Assembly (NCBI RefSeq): GCF_020831365.1
Contig: NZ_JAJHPV010000013.1
Location: forward strand, 806,001 to 870,000
Length of the DNA stretch: 64,000 bases
Source of the DNA: Massilia agrisoli
Lineage (GTDB): Bacteria; Pseudomonadota; Gammaproteobacteria; Burkholderiales; Burkholderiaceae_D
Reading direction: 5' to 3'
Shown: positions 8,947 through 19,848 of the stretch, one piece after another
How positions within the stretch are numbered: the stretch's first letter is position 1
How the letters are laid out: each line of letters opens with the position of its first letter
Position numbers and translations under genes: made by a program
The notes under the pieces: generated by a model
What the model was told of the DNA's origin: nothing
Database searches by the model: none
The model's input: the letters and a program-made list of their open reading frames with translations, nothing else

Positions 8947-9141
8947 ATGGCTGTCAAATTTGTCATATTCATGTCGCTATGGTAACGTCATATCGCTTTA
9001 TACATGCGCTCTGCATGCAAGGCATTACAAAGTGTTACAAACCTTACCCAATTCGGCTTACACCCCCCTGCGATTGGCCATACACTGGCCCTAAGCGAAA
9101 TGAAGCTTATCTGTTTAAATGGCATCGCGGAAGAGGAACCT

Positions 9142-9552
9142 ATGAATAACCTGCACAACAAAATCGACGCGGTATCAAGCGCCCAATTTTTCGGCCGGTA
9201 TTCGTTCGTCCGCCGGTTCGCCGCCGGCATGCTGCTGGCCGGCGCTGCCATGTCCGCTGCCCATGCCGGCCCGGGCAACAGCGATGCGCAGCGCGCCATC
9301 CAGGCCCAGCGCGCCGAGCGCCAGGCGCCGCCGCCAGACCGCCAGGAACGGGCGCGCCAGTTCGACGCGCGCACTTTCGAGGCACGCGCGGAAGAACAGC
9401 GCCGCCAGCTGCAAATGCAGCAGGAGCAAAACCAGCAAAATGCGGAATCGTTCCGCCGCGGCGGCCGCCTGACCCCGGACGAACGCCGCGACCTGCGCCG
9501 CCAGATCAATGAAGCGGGCATGGACCTGTACCCGAAATCCCCACGCCGCTAA
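9142..9552 (+). CDS. Hypothetical secreted protein, Gln/Arg-rich
   Basis: 136 residues. An N-terminal extension is followed by a signal-like hydrophobic stretch (FAAGMLLAGAAMSAAHA), then a charged helical mature part very rich in Gln, Arg and Ala, ending LTPDERRDLRRQINEAG, a pattern common in small betaproteobacterial periplasmic proteins. The ATG at 9142 follows AGAGGAA; the earlier in-frame codons from 9004 lack a ribosome site. It is divergent from ompR and could be under its control. No function is assigned. Confidence 0.65.
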   Translation: MNNLHNKIDAVSSAQFFGRYSFVRRFAAGMLLAGAAMSAAHAGPGNSDAQRAIQAQRAERQAPPPDRQERARQFDARTFEARAEEQRRQLQMQQEQNQQNAESFRRGGRLTPDERRDLRRQINEAGMDLYPKSPRR

Positions 9553-9562
9553 GCTTCTTACC

Positions 9563-9592
9563 GGCAATTGTATTTTTTTTGGGACAATTGCC
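9563..9592. terminator. Perfect 9-bp hairpin with T-rich loop
   Basis: GGCAATTGT (9563-9571) pairs with ACAATTGCC (9584-9592) around a 12-base T-rich loop, just after the 136-aa secreted protein gene. There is no T tail after the stem, so the terminator role is only likely. Confidence 0.4.
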
Positions 9593-9712
9593 AACTTTCT
9601 CATTGCCAATATGTTCACAACGGTAGACAACGTGCTACTCTTGCGAAAAATCTTACCTCGACGGTAAGAATATTTACATTATTGCAATGTAGTTTAAAGC
9701 CTGGGGTAACGC

Positions 9713-11602
9713 GTGTCGATCGAGTCTTCTGCAGCAGAGCTTGCGCTGGCATCCGCGGATGCGGGGACGGGCACTGGCGACCTTGGACCAGGCCTGCTGG
9801 CCCGTGCGGACGGCATCTACGCCAATCCTGCGACTGCCAAGACCGCCCTTGTGGCCGCCGTCGACAATGTTTTCAGCACCGGCCGCTATTTTACCGACAT
9901 CGATTATCCCGCCTTCATCAAGGCGCTGTACGGCCATGGGCCGGCGCGCCAGCGGCCGGACGATTTGCTGCGCATCGCGGCGGGCGTCGCGCCTTTTGCT
10001 GCCGAACGGCGCGCCGTCTACAAGGCGGTCAAGATCAGCGGCGGCAGGGCCGAATACTACTTTGAACCGGCCTACATGACCGACCCCGCCGATCCCGAAG
10101 GCGCGGGCGTCCTGGCGCGCCTCGACCCGGGCGAATTTGTCGCCGACATGTGGATCAAGGGGATCCGCTTTGGCATAGACATGAACGCGGTGAAGGCCGC
10201 GATTGCATCGACAAAGTCCGAGCGCACCATCGTGGCCGGGCAGTGCGAAGCGCTGAATGGCGTCGACGCCCATGTGATTGAAGTCTGCGATGACCTGCAC
10301 CGCAGCGACGCGCCGCGCCAGCTCGCCAATGGCAAGCTTGACCTGATGGCGTTCCAGAACCGCTTCCCGCAGATCCAGCAGGGAGCGCGCTTGCTCAAGA
10401 AGGTTCCGCGTTCGGATGGCGAGAACGGCTTCGACCTGGCGGGCCGCGTGCTGGAGCCGGCAATCCCCAAGGATATCGACCTGCAATCGATGGCCGGACC
10501 CGGCACGGTGGTTGAAGCGACCGGCGAAGGCGAATTCCTGGTGGCGCTGCAGGCGGGCTTTTTGAATGTGGACCGCGAAACCAGCCAGGTCTCGGTGGGC
10601 GACAAGATCGTCAGCCGCGACGGCGTCAGCGCGCGCACCACCGGCAACCTCCAGCTCGAGGGCGATTACGAGGAATTCGGCGAAGTCCAGGAGAAACGGG
10701 TCATTGAAGGCGAGGGCATCACCGTGCACGCCGACGTGTTCGGCAATATTGTCTCGCGCGGCGGCACCATCCTGTTGAACAGCAACCTGGTGGGCGGTTC
10801 GGCCCACAACGCCCTCGGCGACATTACGGTCAAGGGCGTGGCGTCGGCCGCCATCATCCAGGCCACCCTGGGCGACGTCAGGCTCCAGCGCGCCGAGAGC
10901 TGCATTATCTCGGGCACCCGGGTGTTCGTCGAACACGCGGTGAACTGCGAGATCATCGCCGACGACATCTTCATCAACCAGGCCGAAGGCTGCGCGGTCG
11001 CCGCGCGCCGCATCGAGATCGAATCGGCCGGCGCGCGCAAGCAGAGCGAGATGCTGGTGTTCGTGCTGCAGCCGGACTGCAAGCGCATCGACGAAGTGAT
11101 CGGGCAGATTGGCGAGCGTGTCGCCACGTTTGCGCAGCTCGCCGCGCAGCGCAAGGAAGAAATGCAGGCGCTGACCTCGCAGGCGGACGTGCGCCAGTAC
11201 ATGCAGCTGGCGACCCGCGTGCGCAAGGGCGAGCTGACCCTGACCGCCGACCAGGCGCCGCAGTTCCAGAAGATGGGTGCGGCGGTAGGACCGGTGCTCA
11301 AGGCGATCGGCAAGCTGTCGGAAGACATCAAGACGACCGAGGGCGAGCACCAGGCGGGGATGGCCCTGCTGGAGCAGCTGCAGCAGCAGCGCCGCGCCAG
11401 CGCGGGCGGGAACTCGGTCAGGGTCAGCATGCTGACTGGCGATACCACGATCCGCACCCTCAGCTACCACCCCGACGGCGACAGTAAATACAACCTGGCG
11501 CCGAAAGAGATCAAGGCCATGCTGCGCTCCGGCGTGCCGCAGGGCGAACGCATCTTCTCGGGCAGCGTCGGCTTGGTCGAATGGGACAGCGGCGCGCAGT
11601 AA
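9713..11602 (+). CDS. FapA/DUF342 family polymer-forming-like protein
   Basis: 629 residues. The N-terminal part has a globular domain. Residues of about 190-430 carry the glycine- and valine-rich repeats of the FapA/DUF342 family (VSVGDKIVSRDGV, EGEGITVHADVFGNIVSRGG, GGSAHNALGDITVKG), expected to form a right-handed beta-helix. A coiled-coil segment follows at about 460-570. FapA-type proteins have been linked to flagellar assembly or positioning. The GTG start at 9713 is preceded by GGGG at 9702-9705. It stands apart from the flagellar block, and its stop lies 12 bases from that of the convergent topoisomerase gene. Confidence 0.8.
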   Translation: MSIESSAAELALASADAGTGTGDLGPGLLARADGIYANPATAKTALVAAVDNVFSTGRYFTDIDYPAFIKALYGHGPARQRPDDLLRIAAGVAPFAAERRAVYKAVKISGGRAEYYFEPAYMTDPADPEGAGVLARLDPGEFVADMWIKGIRFGIDMNAVKAAIASTKSERTIVAGQCEALNGVDAHVIEVCDDLHRSDAPRQLANGKLDLMAFQNRFPQIQQGARLLKKVPRSDGENGFDLAGRVLEPAIPKDIDLQSMAGPGTVVEATGEGEFLVALQAGFLNVDRETSQVSVGDKIVSRDGVSARTTGNLQLEGDYEEFGEVQEKRVIEGEGITVHADVFGNIVSRGGTILLNSNLVGGSAHNALGDITVKGVASAAIIQATLGDVRLQRAESCIISGTRVFVEHAVNCEIIADDIFINQAEGCAVAARRIEIESAGARKQSEMLVFVLQPDCKRIDEVIGQIGERVATFAQLAAQRKEEMQALTSQADVRQYMQLATRVRKGELTLTADQAPQFQKMGAAVGPVLKAIGKLSEDIKTTEGEHQAGMALLEQLQQQRRASAGGNSVRVSMLTGDTTIRTLSYHPDGDSKYNLAPKEIKAMLRSGVPQGERIFSGSVGLVEWDSGAQ

Positions 11603-11614
11603 GCGCCGGCGCCC

Positions 11615-12748
11615 TTACTTTTTTCGGCTGGCGCGCTTTTTCGGCTTGGCCGGCTGCGCGTCCTCGCGCTGCAGGCGCTGCTGGAGCAAGGCCAGCACCG
11701 CCGCCTCCTCCGGCTGGAGGTCGTGCAGCTCGCCCACCAGTTCCTGCTCGGTGCGGGTGCGCAGCGCTTCGAGCACCGTGCCTTCCAGGTAAGCGTCGAT
11801 GATCGCCGGGTGCACATAGCATTTGCGGCAGATCGACGGCGTGTTGCCCAGCTTTTCCGCCACCGATTCGATCGCGCGCACGATGTTCTTCTTGGCCTGC
11901 GCTTCCGAGTCGAACTTCTCGAACTCCTGCAAGGCCAGCGCCGCCAGCACGGTGCCAGACCATGTGCGGAAATCCTTGGCGGTATAGTCCTCGCCCGTGA
12001 TCTCGCGCAGGTACTCGTTGACGTCGGCCGAGTCGATCGTATGCGGCTCGCCGTTTTCATCGATGTACTGGAACAGTTCCTGGCCGGGCAGCTCGCGGGT
12101 ACGCTGGATGATGCGCGCGAGGCGCCGGTCTTCCACTTTGACGTTATGGAAAACGCCGCTCTTGCCGCGGAAGCGGAACTCGACCGCCTTGCCGTCGATG
12201 TGCACATGGCGGTTGCGCAGCGTGGTCAGGCCGAACGACTTGTTGGTGCGCGCGTATTCCTCGTTCCCGATCCTCATCATCGTCAGTTCCAGCAGGTAGA
12301 CAACGGTGGCCAGCATCTTCTCGCGCGGCAGGCCGTGCAGCTTGAGCGCGGCGTCGACATGGCGGCGGATGGCCGGCAGCGCCTTGCCGAAGTTGAGCAT
12401 CCGTTCGTACTTGACCTCATCGCGCAGGTGGCGCCAGCGCGGGTGGTAGCGGTACTGCTTGCGGCCTTTCGCATCGCGGCCGGTAGCCTGCAGGTGGCCG
12501 TTGGCCTGCGCGCAGATCCACACGTCGGTCCATGCGGGCGGGATCACCAGCGACTTGATGCGGGCGAGGGTGGCCTCGTCCTTCACGGTACCGCCGTCGG
12601 CATCGACATAATGGAAGGCGCCGGGACTGCCGTTGCGGGTGATCCCCGGCCGGGTATCGCTGACATAGCGCAGCCCCGCCGACTTTGCTGCGGCAGGCGC
12701 ATCCATGTTGGGCAGCGGGCTGGCGCCGGGAAGGACTTCACTTTTCAT
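11615..12748 (-). CDS. DNA topoisomerase IB (poxvirus type)
   Basis: 377 residues. The domain order is that of bacterial/poxvirus type IB topoisomerases: the N-terminal DNA-binding part (KSLVIPPAWTDVWIC), KGRKQYRYHPRWR, then the catalytic domain with LRNRHV, KDFRTWSGT and the nucleophile Y311 in CYVHP. It relaxes supercoils by 3'-phosphotyrosine nicking. The C-terminus is lysine-rich. The start at 12748 is inferred from protein similarity, because the frame is open much further upstream into the katA promoter. It is divergent from the catalase gene. Confidence 0.9.
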   Translation of the reverse strand: MKSEVLPGASPLPNMDAPAAAKSAGLRYVSDTRPGITRNGSPGAFHYVDADGGTVKDEATLARIKSLVIPPAWTDVWICAQANGHLQATGRDAKGRKQYRYHPRWRHLRDEVKYERMLNFGKALPAIRRHVDAALKLHGLPREKMLATVVYLLELTMMRIGNEEYARTNKSFGLTTLRNRHVHIDGKAVEFRFRGKSGVFHNVKVEDRRLARIIQRTRELPGQELFQYIDENGEPHTIDSADVNEYLREITGEDYTAKDFRTWSGTVLAALALQEFEKFDSEAQAKKNIVRAIESVAEKLGNTPSICRKCYVHPAIIDAYLEGTVLEALRTRTEQELVGELHDLQPEEAAVLALLQQRLQREDAQPAKPKKRASRKK

Positions 12749-12966
12749 CGTCGGCCTTATCGTAGGGCAGTGGCGGCGATCGCCACGGGTCATTTTTGTC
12801 GAATAGTACACGCCATGCGCGTTGCCGGTCGGTTGCTTTGTTAACCGTACCGGACTCAATGTTGCATTATAAAAATCTATTAGTTCGATAAAATCAATTA
12901 GCTTTTCCTTCTGCCGGGCCGTAGTTAAGATGAGTTCATTGATCCAACGACAGCCAAGGACATCGA

Positions 12967-14433
12967 ATGAGCCAGCCACCACGCCACACCACCGCATCGG
13001 GCATTCCCGTTGAAGACGACCAGAACTCGCTGAGCGCGGGCCCGCGCGGCCCCTTGCTGCTGCAAGACTTCCACCTGATCGAGAAGCTGCAGCACTTCAA
13101 CCGCGAGCGCATTCCCGAGCGCGTGGTCCATGCCAAGGGCTCGGGCGCCTACGGCGCCTTCACCGTCACCCACGACATCCGCCACTTCTCCAAGGCCAAG
13201 CTGTTTGCCGCGGTGGGCAAGCGGACCGAGACCTTTGTGCGTTTTTCCACCGTCGGCGGCGAGCGCGGGAGCGCGGACAGCGAGCGCGATCCGCGCGGCT
13301 TCGCGGTGCGCTTCTACACTGAGGAAGGCAACTGGGACCTGGTCGGGAATAACACGCCGGTGTTCTTCATCAAGGATCCGATCAAGTTCCCGGACTTCAT
13401 CCACACGCAAAAGCGCTGCCCGCGCTCGAACCTCAAGTCGGCCAACATGATGTTCGACTTCTGGAGCCAGGCGCCAGAGAGCCTGCACCAGGTGACGATC
13501 CTGTTCTCGGACCGCGGCACGCCGGACGGCTACCGCCACATGGACGGTTTCGGCAGCCATACCTTCAGCCTGGTCAACGCCGATGGCGAGCGGGTGTACG
13601 TCAAATGGCACCTGAAAACACGCCAGGGCATCCGCAACCTGGACGCCGCCGACGCGGTGCGCCTGGGCGGCATCGACCCTGACTCGGCCCAGCGCGACCT
13701 GTTCGACGCCATCGGGCGCGGCGAGTTCCCCCAGTGGGATGTCAGCGTGCAGGTAGCGAGCGAGGAGCAGCTGGCCGACTGGGGCGCGCGCACCGGATGG
13801 AATCCGTTCGACCTGACCAAGGTCTGGCCGCACCGCGACTTCCCGCTGCATCCGGTGGGCTTGCTTGAACTGAACCGCAACCCGGTCAATTACCACGCCG
13901 AAGTCGAGCAGGCGGCGTTTTCGCCGGCGAACGTGGTGCCTGGCATGGGCTATTCGCCGGACAAGATGCTGCAGGGGCGCCTGTTCTCGTACCACGACGC
14001 GGCGCTGTACCGGGTCGGCACCAATCACCAGCACCTGCCGGTGAACTCCCCGCGCTGCCCGTTCCACAACCAGCAGCGTGACGGCGCGATGGCGTTCGGC
14101 CATGGCGGCGCCGCGCAGAACTATGCGGCGGTGAACCCGGCCGGCCAGCATGGCGGCGGCATGGGGCACGGCGAACCTGAGCTGGCGCTGGCCGGCGGCG
14201 CCGGGCGCTTCGACGGCCGCGGCACGGAGGACGACTACACCCAGCCGGGCAACCTGTTCCGCCTGCTGCCGGCGCAGGAAAAGGATAACCTGTTCAATAA
14301 CCTGGCCGGTGCGCTGGTCCATGTGGACGAGTCGATCCTGCAGCGCCAGCTGGGGCATTTCGACAAGGCCGACCCGGCCTATGGCCGCGGGGTGCGGGCG
14401 GCCCTGAAAGCGCGCGGCCGTAACGTCGACTGA
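12967..14433 (+). CDS. katA: Catalase (small-subunit, haem b)
   Basis: 488 residues, the usual size of small-subunit clade catalases. Distal histidine H55 lies in ERVVHAKGSGAYG, the NADPH/haem core includes FVRFSTVGGERGSADSERD, and the proximal haem ligand is Y342 in RLFSYHDA. It converts hydrogen peroxide to water and oxygen in the cytoplasm. The ATG follows AAGGA. The 218-bp upstream region shared with topoisomerase IB is AT-rich near 12,865-12,905 and has a loose dyad that could be an OxyR-type site, but this is weak. A hairpin terminator follows the gene. Confidence 0.95.
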   Translation: MSQPPRHTTASGIPVEDDQNSLSAGPRGPLLLQDFHLIEKLQHFNRERIPERVVHAKGSGAYGAFTVTHDIRHFSKAKLFAAVGKRTETFVRFSTVGGERGSADSERDPRGFAVRFYTEEGNWDLVGNNTPVFFIKDPIKFPDFIHTQKRCPRSNLKSANMMFDFWSQAPESLHQVTILFSDRGTPDGYRHMDGFGSHTFSLVNADGERVYVKWHLKTRQGIRNLDAADAVRLGGIDPDSAQRDLFDAIGRGEFPQWDVSVQVASEEQLADWGARTGWNPFDLTKVWPHRDFPLHPVGLLELNRNPVNYHAEVEQAAFSPANVVPGMGYSPDKMLQGRLFSYHDAALYRVGTNHQHLPVNSPRCPFHNQQRDGAMAFGHGGAAQNYAAVNPAGQHGGGMGHGEPELALAGGAGRFDGRGTEDDYTQPGNLFRLLPAQEKDNLFNNLAGALVHVDESILQRQLGHFDKADPAYGRGVRAALKARGRNVD

Positions 14434-14456
14434 TGAAGGGGTAGTCCTTTTCCTAG

Positions 14457-14483
14457 AGGGACTGGCCGGTGCGCCAGCCCTTT
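14457..14483 (+). terminator. Rho-independent-like terminator of katA
   Basis: AGGG-(A)-CTGGC pairs with GCCAG-CCCT around a CGGTGC loop, followed by TTG. One bulged A and a short T tail make it moderate in strength. Confidence 0.5.
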
Positions 14484-14512
14484 GTTCACAGGCGAAACGG
14501 GCAACAGCGGAG

Positions 14513-14528
14513 GTTGACTACAGTCAAC
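14513..14528. promoter_or_regulatory. Perfect palindrome upstream of the orphan cheW
   Basis: GTTGACT-AC-AGTCAAC is a perfect 7-bp inverted repeat 72 bp before the cheW start. It could be an operator; no known regulator is recognised. Confidence 0.3.
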
Positions 14529-14600
14529 GAACGTAGGACGGACTGCCCTTACTATAGGACTTCGTTACCTTGCTGCCCCCGCAGAAACGAAAGGACCGCC

Positions 14601-15101
14601 ATGCACACCCGTGAACCTTCCTCGACCGGCAACGGCCAGATCGAATTCCTGAGCTTCCGGCTCGGCGGTCTTGAGTACGGGCTGGATTTTCGCAAGGTGC
14701 AGGAGCTGCGCAGCCTGAAGTCGCTCGAGCGCTTTGCGTCCAGCGGCGAGATCGTCGAAGGGGTGGCGGTGTCGCGCGGCGTGATCATGCCGATCGTCGA
14801 CATGCGCGTGGCCTTCAGCGAAGGCGCGCGGCCGCTGGCGCAGACGGACGTGATCATCCTGCAGCTGTCAAACTGCGTCATGGGCATGGTGGTCGATGGC
14901 GTGACCGACGTGGTCAAGCTGTCACCCGCCCAGATCTCGCCGCTGCCGGTTGAACCAGGCGCGTTTGACGCAGGCTGCGATTATTTCGTGGGATTGGGAG
15001 AGGTCGACGGCCGGCGCCTGATTTTGGTGGACATCGACAAGCTGATGTCGATCAAGCGCAACGCCGCCGCCGAACCAGGAGGCGCGCAGCAGGCTGCATA
15101 A
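14601..15101 (+). CDS. Orphan CheW-like chemotaxis coupling protein
   Basis: 166 residues of a single CheW domain (FLSFRLGGLEYGLDFRKVQEL, GVAVSRGVIMPIVDMRVAF, MGMVVDGVTDVVKLSP, ILVDIDKLMS). It couples receptors to a CheA kinase. It lies 27 kb from the main che cluster, beside yheS. It is diverged from the cluster CheW (for example VAVSRGVIMP against VINLRGIIIP), so it may serve a different receptor or kinase. The ATG at 14601 follows GAAAGGA. Confidence 0.85.
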   Translation: MHTREPSSTGNGQIEFLSFRLGGLEYGLDFRKVQELRSLKSLERFASSGEIVEGVAVSRGVIMPIVDMRVAFSEGARPLAQTDVIILQLSNCVMGMVVDGVTDVVKLSPAQISPLPVEPGAFDAGCDYFVGLGEVDGRRLILVDIDKLMSIKRNAAAEPGGAQQAA

Positions 15102-15122
15102 GCCTGCCGCGCCGCCCTGGAT

Positions 15123-17120
15123 TTACGCGGCGATTGCTTCCAGCTGTTCCTGCAGTTCCAGCCACTCCGCTTCCAGCTGCGCCAGGTCCTTCGTGTAGAA
15201 GGACTGGTCCGCCAACAGCGTCTTCAGCGTGGCCTTGTTGGCCGCTTCATAGATCGCCGGTTCCGCCAGCTTCGCATCGACTTCGGTCTTCTGCTCGGTG
15301 CGTTTCGCGATCTGCTCTTCCAGGCGTTTCAGCTTGTTCTCGATCGGCTTGCGCAAGGTGGCCAGGCGCTGGCGCTGCTCGGCATCCTGGCGCTTCTGGT
15401 CCTTGCTGCTGACCGCAGGCGCGGCGGCAGGCGCCACCGGCGAGGCGGCAGGATACGCGGTCTTGTTCTCCTTGCCCGCAGCAGGCAGCACGCTGGTGCC
15501 CTTGCCAAGCTTGGTCTGGAACAGCCAGTCCTTGTAGTCGTCGAGGTCGCCGTCGAACGGCTGCAGCTTGCCGTCGGCGACGATGATGAACTGGTCGGTG
15601 GTGGCGCGCAGCAGGTGGCGGTCGTGCGATACCACGACCAGCGTGCCTTCGAACTGCGCCAGCGCCATCGTCAGCGCCTCGCGCGTTTCGAGGTCGAGGT
15701 GGTTGGTTGGTTCATCGAGCAGCAGCAGGTTAGGGCGCTGCCACACGATCAGGGCCAGCGCCAGGCGCGCTTTCTCGCCGCCCGAGAACGGGCGGATCGG
15801 GCTGGTGACCATGGTGCCCGGGAAGTTAAAGCCGCCCAGGAAGTTGCGCAGCTCCTGCTCGCGCACCGTCGGCGCGATTTTCGCGAGGTGCCACAGCGGC
15901 GACTCGTCGTGCCGCAGCATCTCGACCTGGTGCTGGGCAAAATAGCCGATCGACAGGCCCTTGCCGATGGTGGCCTCGCCGGTCAGCGGTTCGAGCTCGC
16001 CCGCGATGGTCTTGATCAGGGTCGACTTGCCGGCGCCGTTCACGCCCAGCAGGCCGATGCGCTGGCCGATCTGCAGCGAGAACTTGATGTTCGAGACGAT
16101 GGTCTTGTCGCCCACCTTGTCGCCGTGGCCGTCGAGGATGGGGTAGCCCGCATTGACATCTTCCATCACCAGCAGCGGATTCGGCGCGGACAAGGGCTCG
16201 CGGAACTCGAACGAGAATTCGGCGGCGGCGCGCAGCGGCGCCAGCTCTTCCATCTTGGCCAGCGCCTTCATGCGGCTCTGGGCCTGGCGCGCTTTCGAAG
16301 CCTGCGCCTTGAAGCGGTTGACGAACGACTCGAGGTGGGCGCGCTGGCGCATTTGCTTTTCGAGGGCGCCGGCGGCCAGGATCATCTGGGCCGCGCGCTG
16401 GCGCTCGAAGCCGGAGTAGTTACCGGAGTAGCGTTTCAGCTTGCGCTCGTCGATGTGCACGACGACGTTGACGATTTCGTCGAGGAAGTCGCGGTCGTGC
16501 GAAATGATGATCAGGGTGCCGGGATAGCGTTTGAGCCAGTCTTCCAGCCAGATGATCGCATCGAGGTCGAGGTGGTTGGTCGGTTCATCGAGCAGCAGCA
16601 GTTCGGAAGGGCACATCAGCGCCTGCGCCAGGTTCAGGCGCATGCGCCAGCCGCCCGAGAACGAGGCCACCGGCTGCTGCATCTGCTCCATCGAGAAGCC
16701 CAGGCCAAGCAGCAGCTGCTCGCCGCGCGACTGCACGGTGTAGGCGTCGGCATCGGCCAGCGCGCTGTAGATCTCGCCGATGGCGATGCCGTTGTCGCTG
16801 GTTTCAGGCTCGGATTCGAGGCGTTCGAGTTCGGACTGCAGGCGGCGCAGGTTGACGTCGCCGTCGATGGCGTAGTCCAGCGCGGCGCGTTCCAGCGGCG
16901 GAGTCTCCTGGGCCACGTAGGCCATGCGCCATTTGGCCGGGAAGTCGATCTCGCCCTGGTCCGGGTGCAGCTCGCCGCGCAGCATCGCGAACAGGCTGGA
17001 TTTGCCGGCGCCGTTGGCGCCGATCAGGCCGATCTTGTCGCCGGGGTTGAGGGTGAGGTCGACGCCGTCGAGCAGCGGCTTGGTGCCGCGCATGAGGCTT
17101 ACGTTGATGAAGCGGATCAT
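15123..17120 (-). CDS. yheS: ABC-F family ATPase YheS
   Basis: 665 residues with two ABC ATPase domains and no membrane part. Domain 1 has Walker A GANGAGKSS, signature FSGGWRM and Walker B LLLLDEPTNHLDL; domain 2 has GVNGAGKST, FSGGEKAR and LLLLDEPTNHLDL. The linker and the charged coiled-coil C-terminus follow the E. coli YheS pattern, with an insertion near PILDGHGDKVGDK and a longer Ala/Pro-rich C-terminal linker. ABC-F proteins act on the ribosome as translation factors. It is preceded on the same strand by prmB, with a palindromic repeat between. Confidence 0.93.
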   Translation of the reverse strand: MIRFINVSLMRGTKPLLDGVDLTLNPGDKIGLIGANGAGKSSLFAMLRGELHPDQGEIDFPAKWRMAYVAQETPPLERAALDYAIDGDVNLRRLQSELERLESEPETSDNGIAIGEIYSALADADAYTVQSRGEQLLLGLGFSMEQMQQPVASFSGGWRMRLNLAQALMCPSELLLLDEPTNHLDLDAIIWLEDWLKRYPGTLIIISHDRDFLDEIVNVVVHIDERKLKRYSGNYSGFERQRAAQMILAAGALEKQMRQRAHLESFVNRFKAQASKARQAQSRMKALAKMEELAPLRAAAEFSFEFREPLSAPNPLLVMEDVNAGYPILDGHGDKVGDKTIVSNIKFSLQIGQRIGLLGVNGAGKSTLIKTIAGELEPLTGEATIGKGLSIGYFAQHQVEMLRHDESPLWHLAKIAPTVREQELRNFLGGFNFPGTMVTSPIRPFSGGEKARLALALIVWQRPNLLLLDEPTNHLDLETREALTMALAQFEGTLVVVSHDRHLLRATTDQFIIVADGKLQPFDGDLDDYKDWLFQTKLGKGTSVLPAAGKENKTAYPAASPVAPAAAPAVSSKDQKRQDAEQRQRLATLRKPIENKLKRLEEQIAKRTEQKTEVDAKLAEPAIYEAANKATLKTLLADQSFYTKDLAQLEAEWLELQEQLEAIAA

Positions 17121-17142
17121 TGAGGTTCTTTAAAGGTGTACA

Positions 17143-17231
17143 TGGCGGATGTGCGGGGGCGCCGAGCCTTACGCTTATCCGCCCTACGTATCGTGGTGTT
17201 CGTAGGGCGGATAAGCAACGCGCATCCGCCG
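17143..17231. repeat. Palindromic intergenic repeat (GTAGGGCGGATAAG family)
   Basis: Arms at 17174-17188 and 17201-17215 are a perfect 15-bp inverted repeat around a 12-base spacer. An outer imperfect pairing (GGCGGATGTGCG with CGCATCCGCC) extends it to about 17143-17231. It lies between prmB and yheS. A related, longer copy is at 51310-51398. Confidence 0.8.
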
Positions 17232-17239
17232 TTTTATAT

Positions 17240-18133
17240 CTATGCGTTTTGAAGCTGTTCGGCCGTGAGCAGGAACACCATATCGTCGCCAGCGCTGGTC
17301 GTCACCCAGGTCAGCCCCAGGTGTCCGAACGCGGCTTCGGCGTAATCGCGCTCATTGCCGATCTCGACCATCAGGATGCCGTCCGGCGTCAGGCGCTCGG
17401 CCGCGCCGGCGATGATCTTGCGGACCAGGTCCATGCCGTCCGCGCCGCCGTCCAGCGCAATCTGCGGCTCGCGCAGGTATTCCTCCGGCAGCGACGCCAT
17501 CGATTGCGAATTCACGTATGGCGGATTGGTGACGATCAGGTTGTACTTCTTGAAGGGCACGTTCTCGTACAGGTCCGAGACGATCGGGTTGACCCGGCCT
17601 TCGAGCTTGTACTCGCGGATATTGAGCTCGGCGACGGCCAGCGCGTCGGTCGAGATATCGACCGCATCGACTACCGCGTTCGGGAAAGCGTCGGCCATCA
17701 TGATCGACAGGCAGCCGGACCCGGTGCACAGTTCCAGGATGTTCTCGACCGCGAACGGGTCTTCGACCCATGGGCTGAACGACTGCGGCACCAGTTCGGC
17801 GATGAAGGAGCGCGGCACGATCACGCGCTCATCGACATAGAACGGATAGGTGCCAAGCCACGCCTCGTTGGTGATGTAGGCCGCAGGCACGCGCTCGGTG
17901 GCGCGGCGTTCGATCACGGCCAGCACCTGCAGCACCTCGTCGGGCAGCAGGCGCGCGTCGAGGAAGGGTTCGAGCTTGTCGAGCGGGAGCTTGAGCGTGT
18001 GCAGGATCAGGTAGGCGGCTTCGTCGAGCGCTTCGGCGCTGCCGTGGCCAAAGAACAGCCTGGCGCCATTGAAGCGGGTGACGGCATAGCGCAGCAGGTC
18101 GCGCGGCGTGGTGAAGAGGGTGGTATTGGTCAT
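17240..18133 (-). CDS. prmB: 50S ribosomal protein L3 N5-glutamine methyltransferase
   Basis: 297 residues. The N-terminal helical domain and WLGTYPFYVDERVIVPRSFI are characteristic of PrmB. SAM motif I is LELCTGSGCLSI and the catalytic NPPY is in VTNPPYVNS. It methylates a glutamine of ribosomal protein L3. It lies downstream of dapE on the same strand with a 25-bp gap and is probably co-transcribed. Confidence 0.93.
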   Translation of the reverse strand: MTNTTLFTTPRDLLRYAVTRFNGARLFFGHGSAEALDEAAYLILHTLKLPLDKLEPFLDARLLPDEVLQVLAVIERRATERVPAAYITNEAWLGTYPFYVDERVIVPRSFIAELVPQSFSPWVEDPFAVENILELCTGSGCLSIMMADAFPNAVVDAVDISTDALAVAELNIREYKLEGRVNPIVSDLYENVPFKKYNLIVTNPPYVNSQSMASLPEEYLREPQIALDGGADGMDLVRKIIAGAAERLTPDGILMVEIGNERDYAEAAFGHLGLTWVTTSAGDDMVFLLTAEQLQNA

Positions 18134-18158
18134 GGCCTGTTCTCTCGGTTGGGCGAGC

Positions 18159-19657
<1,499 letters not shown>

Positions 19658-19848
19658 GTATGCATGGGCGGCGCATGGCTGCCGGGCGTGGTGCCGGCAG
19701 GCCTGTGGTCGCATGGGGGATGGCGGGAGCATAACATATGCACTAAACAGTCTGCCCGGATTGTCGTTTCTCTTGAACTGGCCATCGCAGCGCTGGTCAA
19801 ACGAGCATGGGGCCGAGCGCCCGCTTCCTTACCACGCAGGAGGGAATC

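Noticed and set aside
9674-11470. 598-codon open frame on the minus strand
   Set aside because: Antisense shadow of the FapA/DUF342 gene; no ribosome site or motif.
12860-12905. OxyR binding site upstream of katA
   Set aside because: The region is AT-rich with a loose dyad (CTATTAG/GATAAAATC) but does not fit the four-part OxyR pattern well enough to list.
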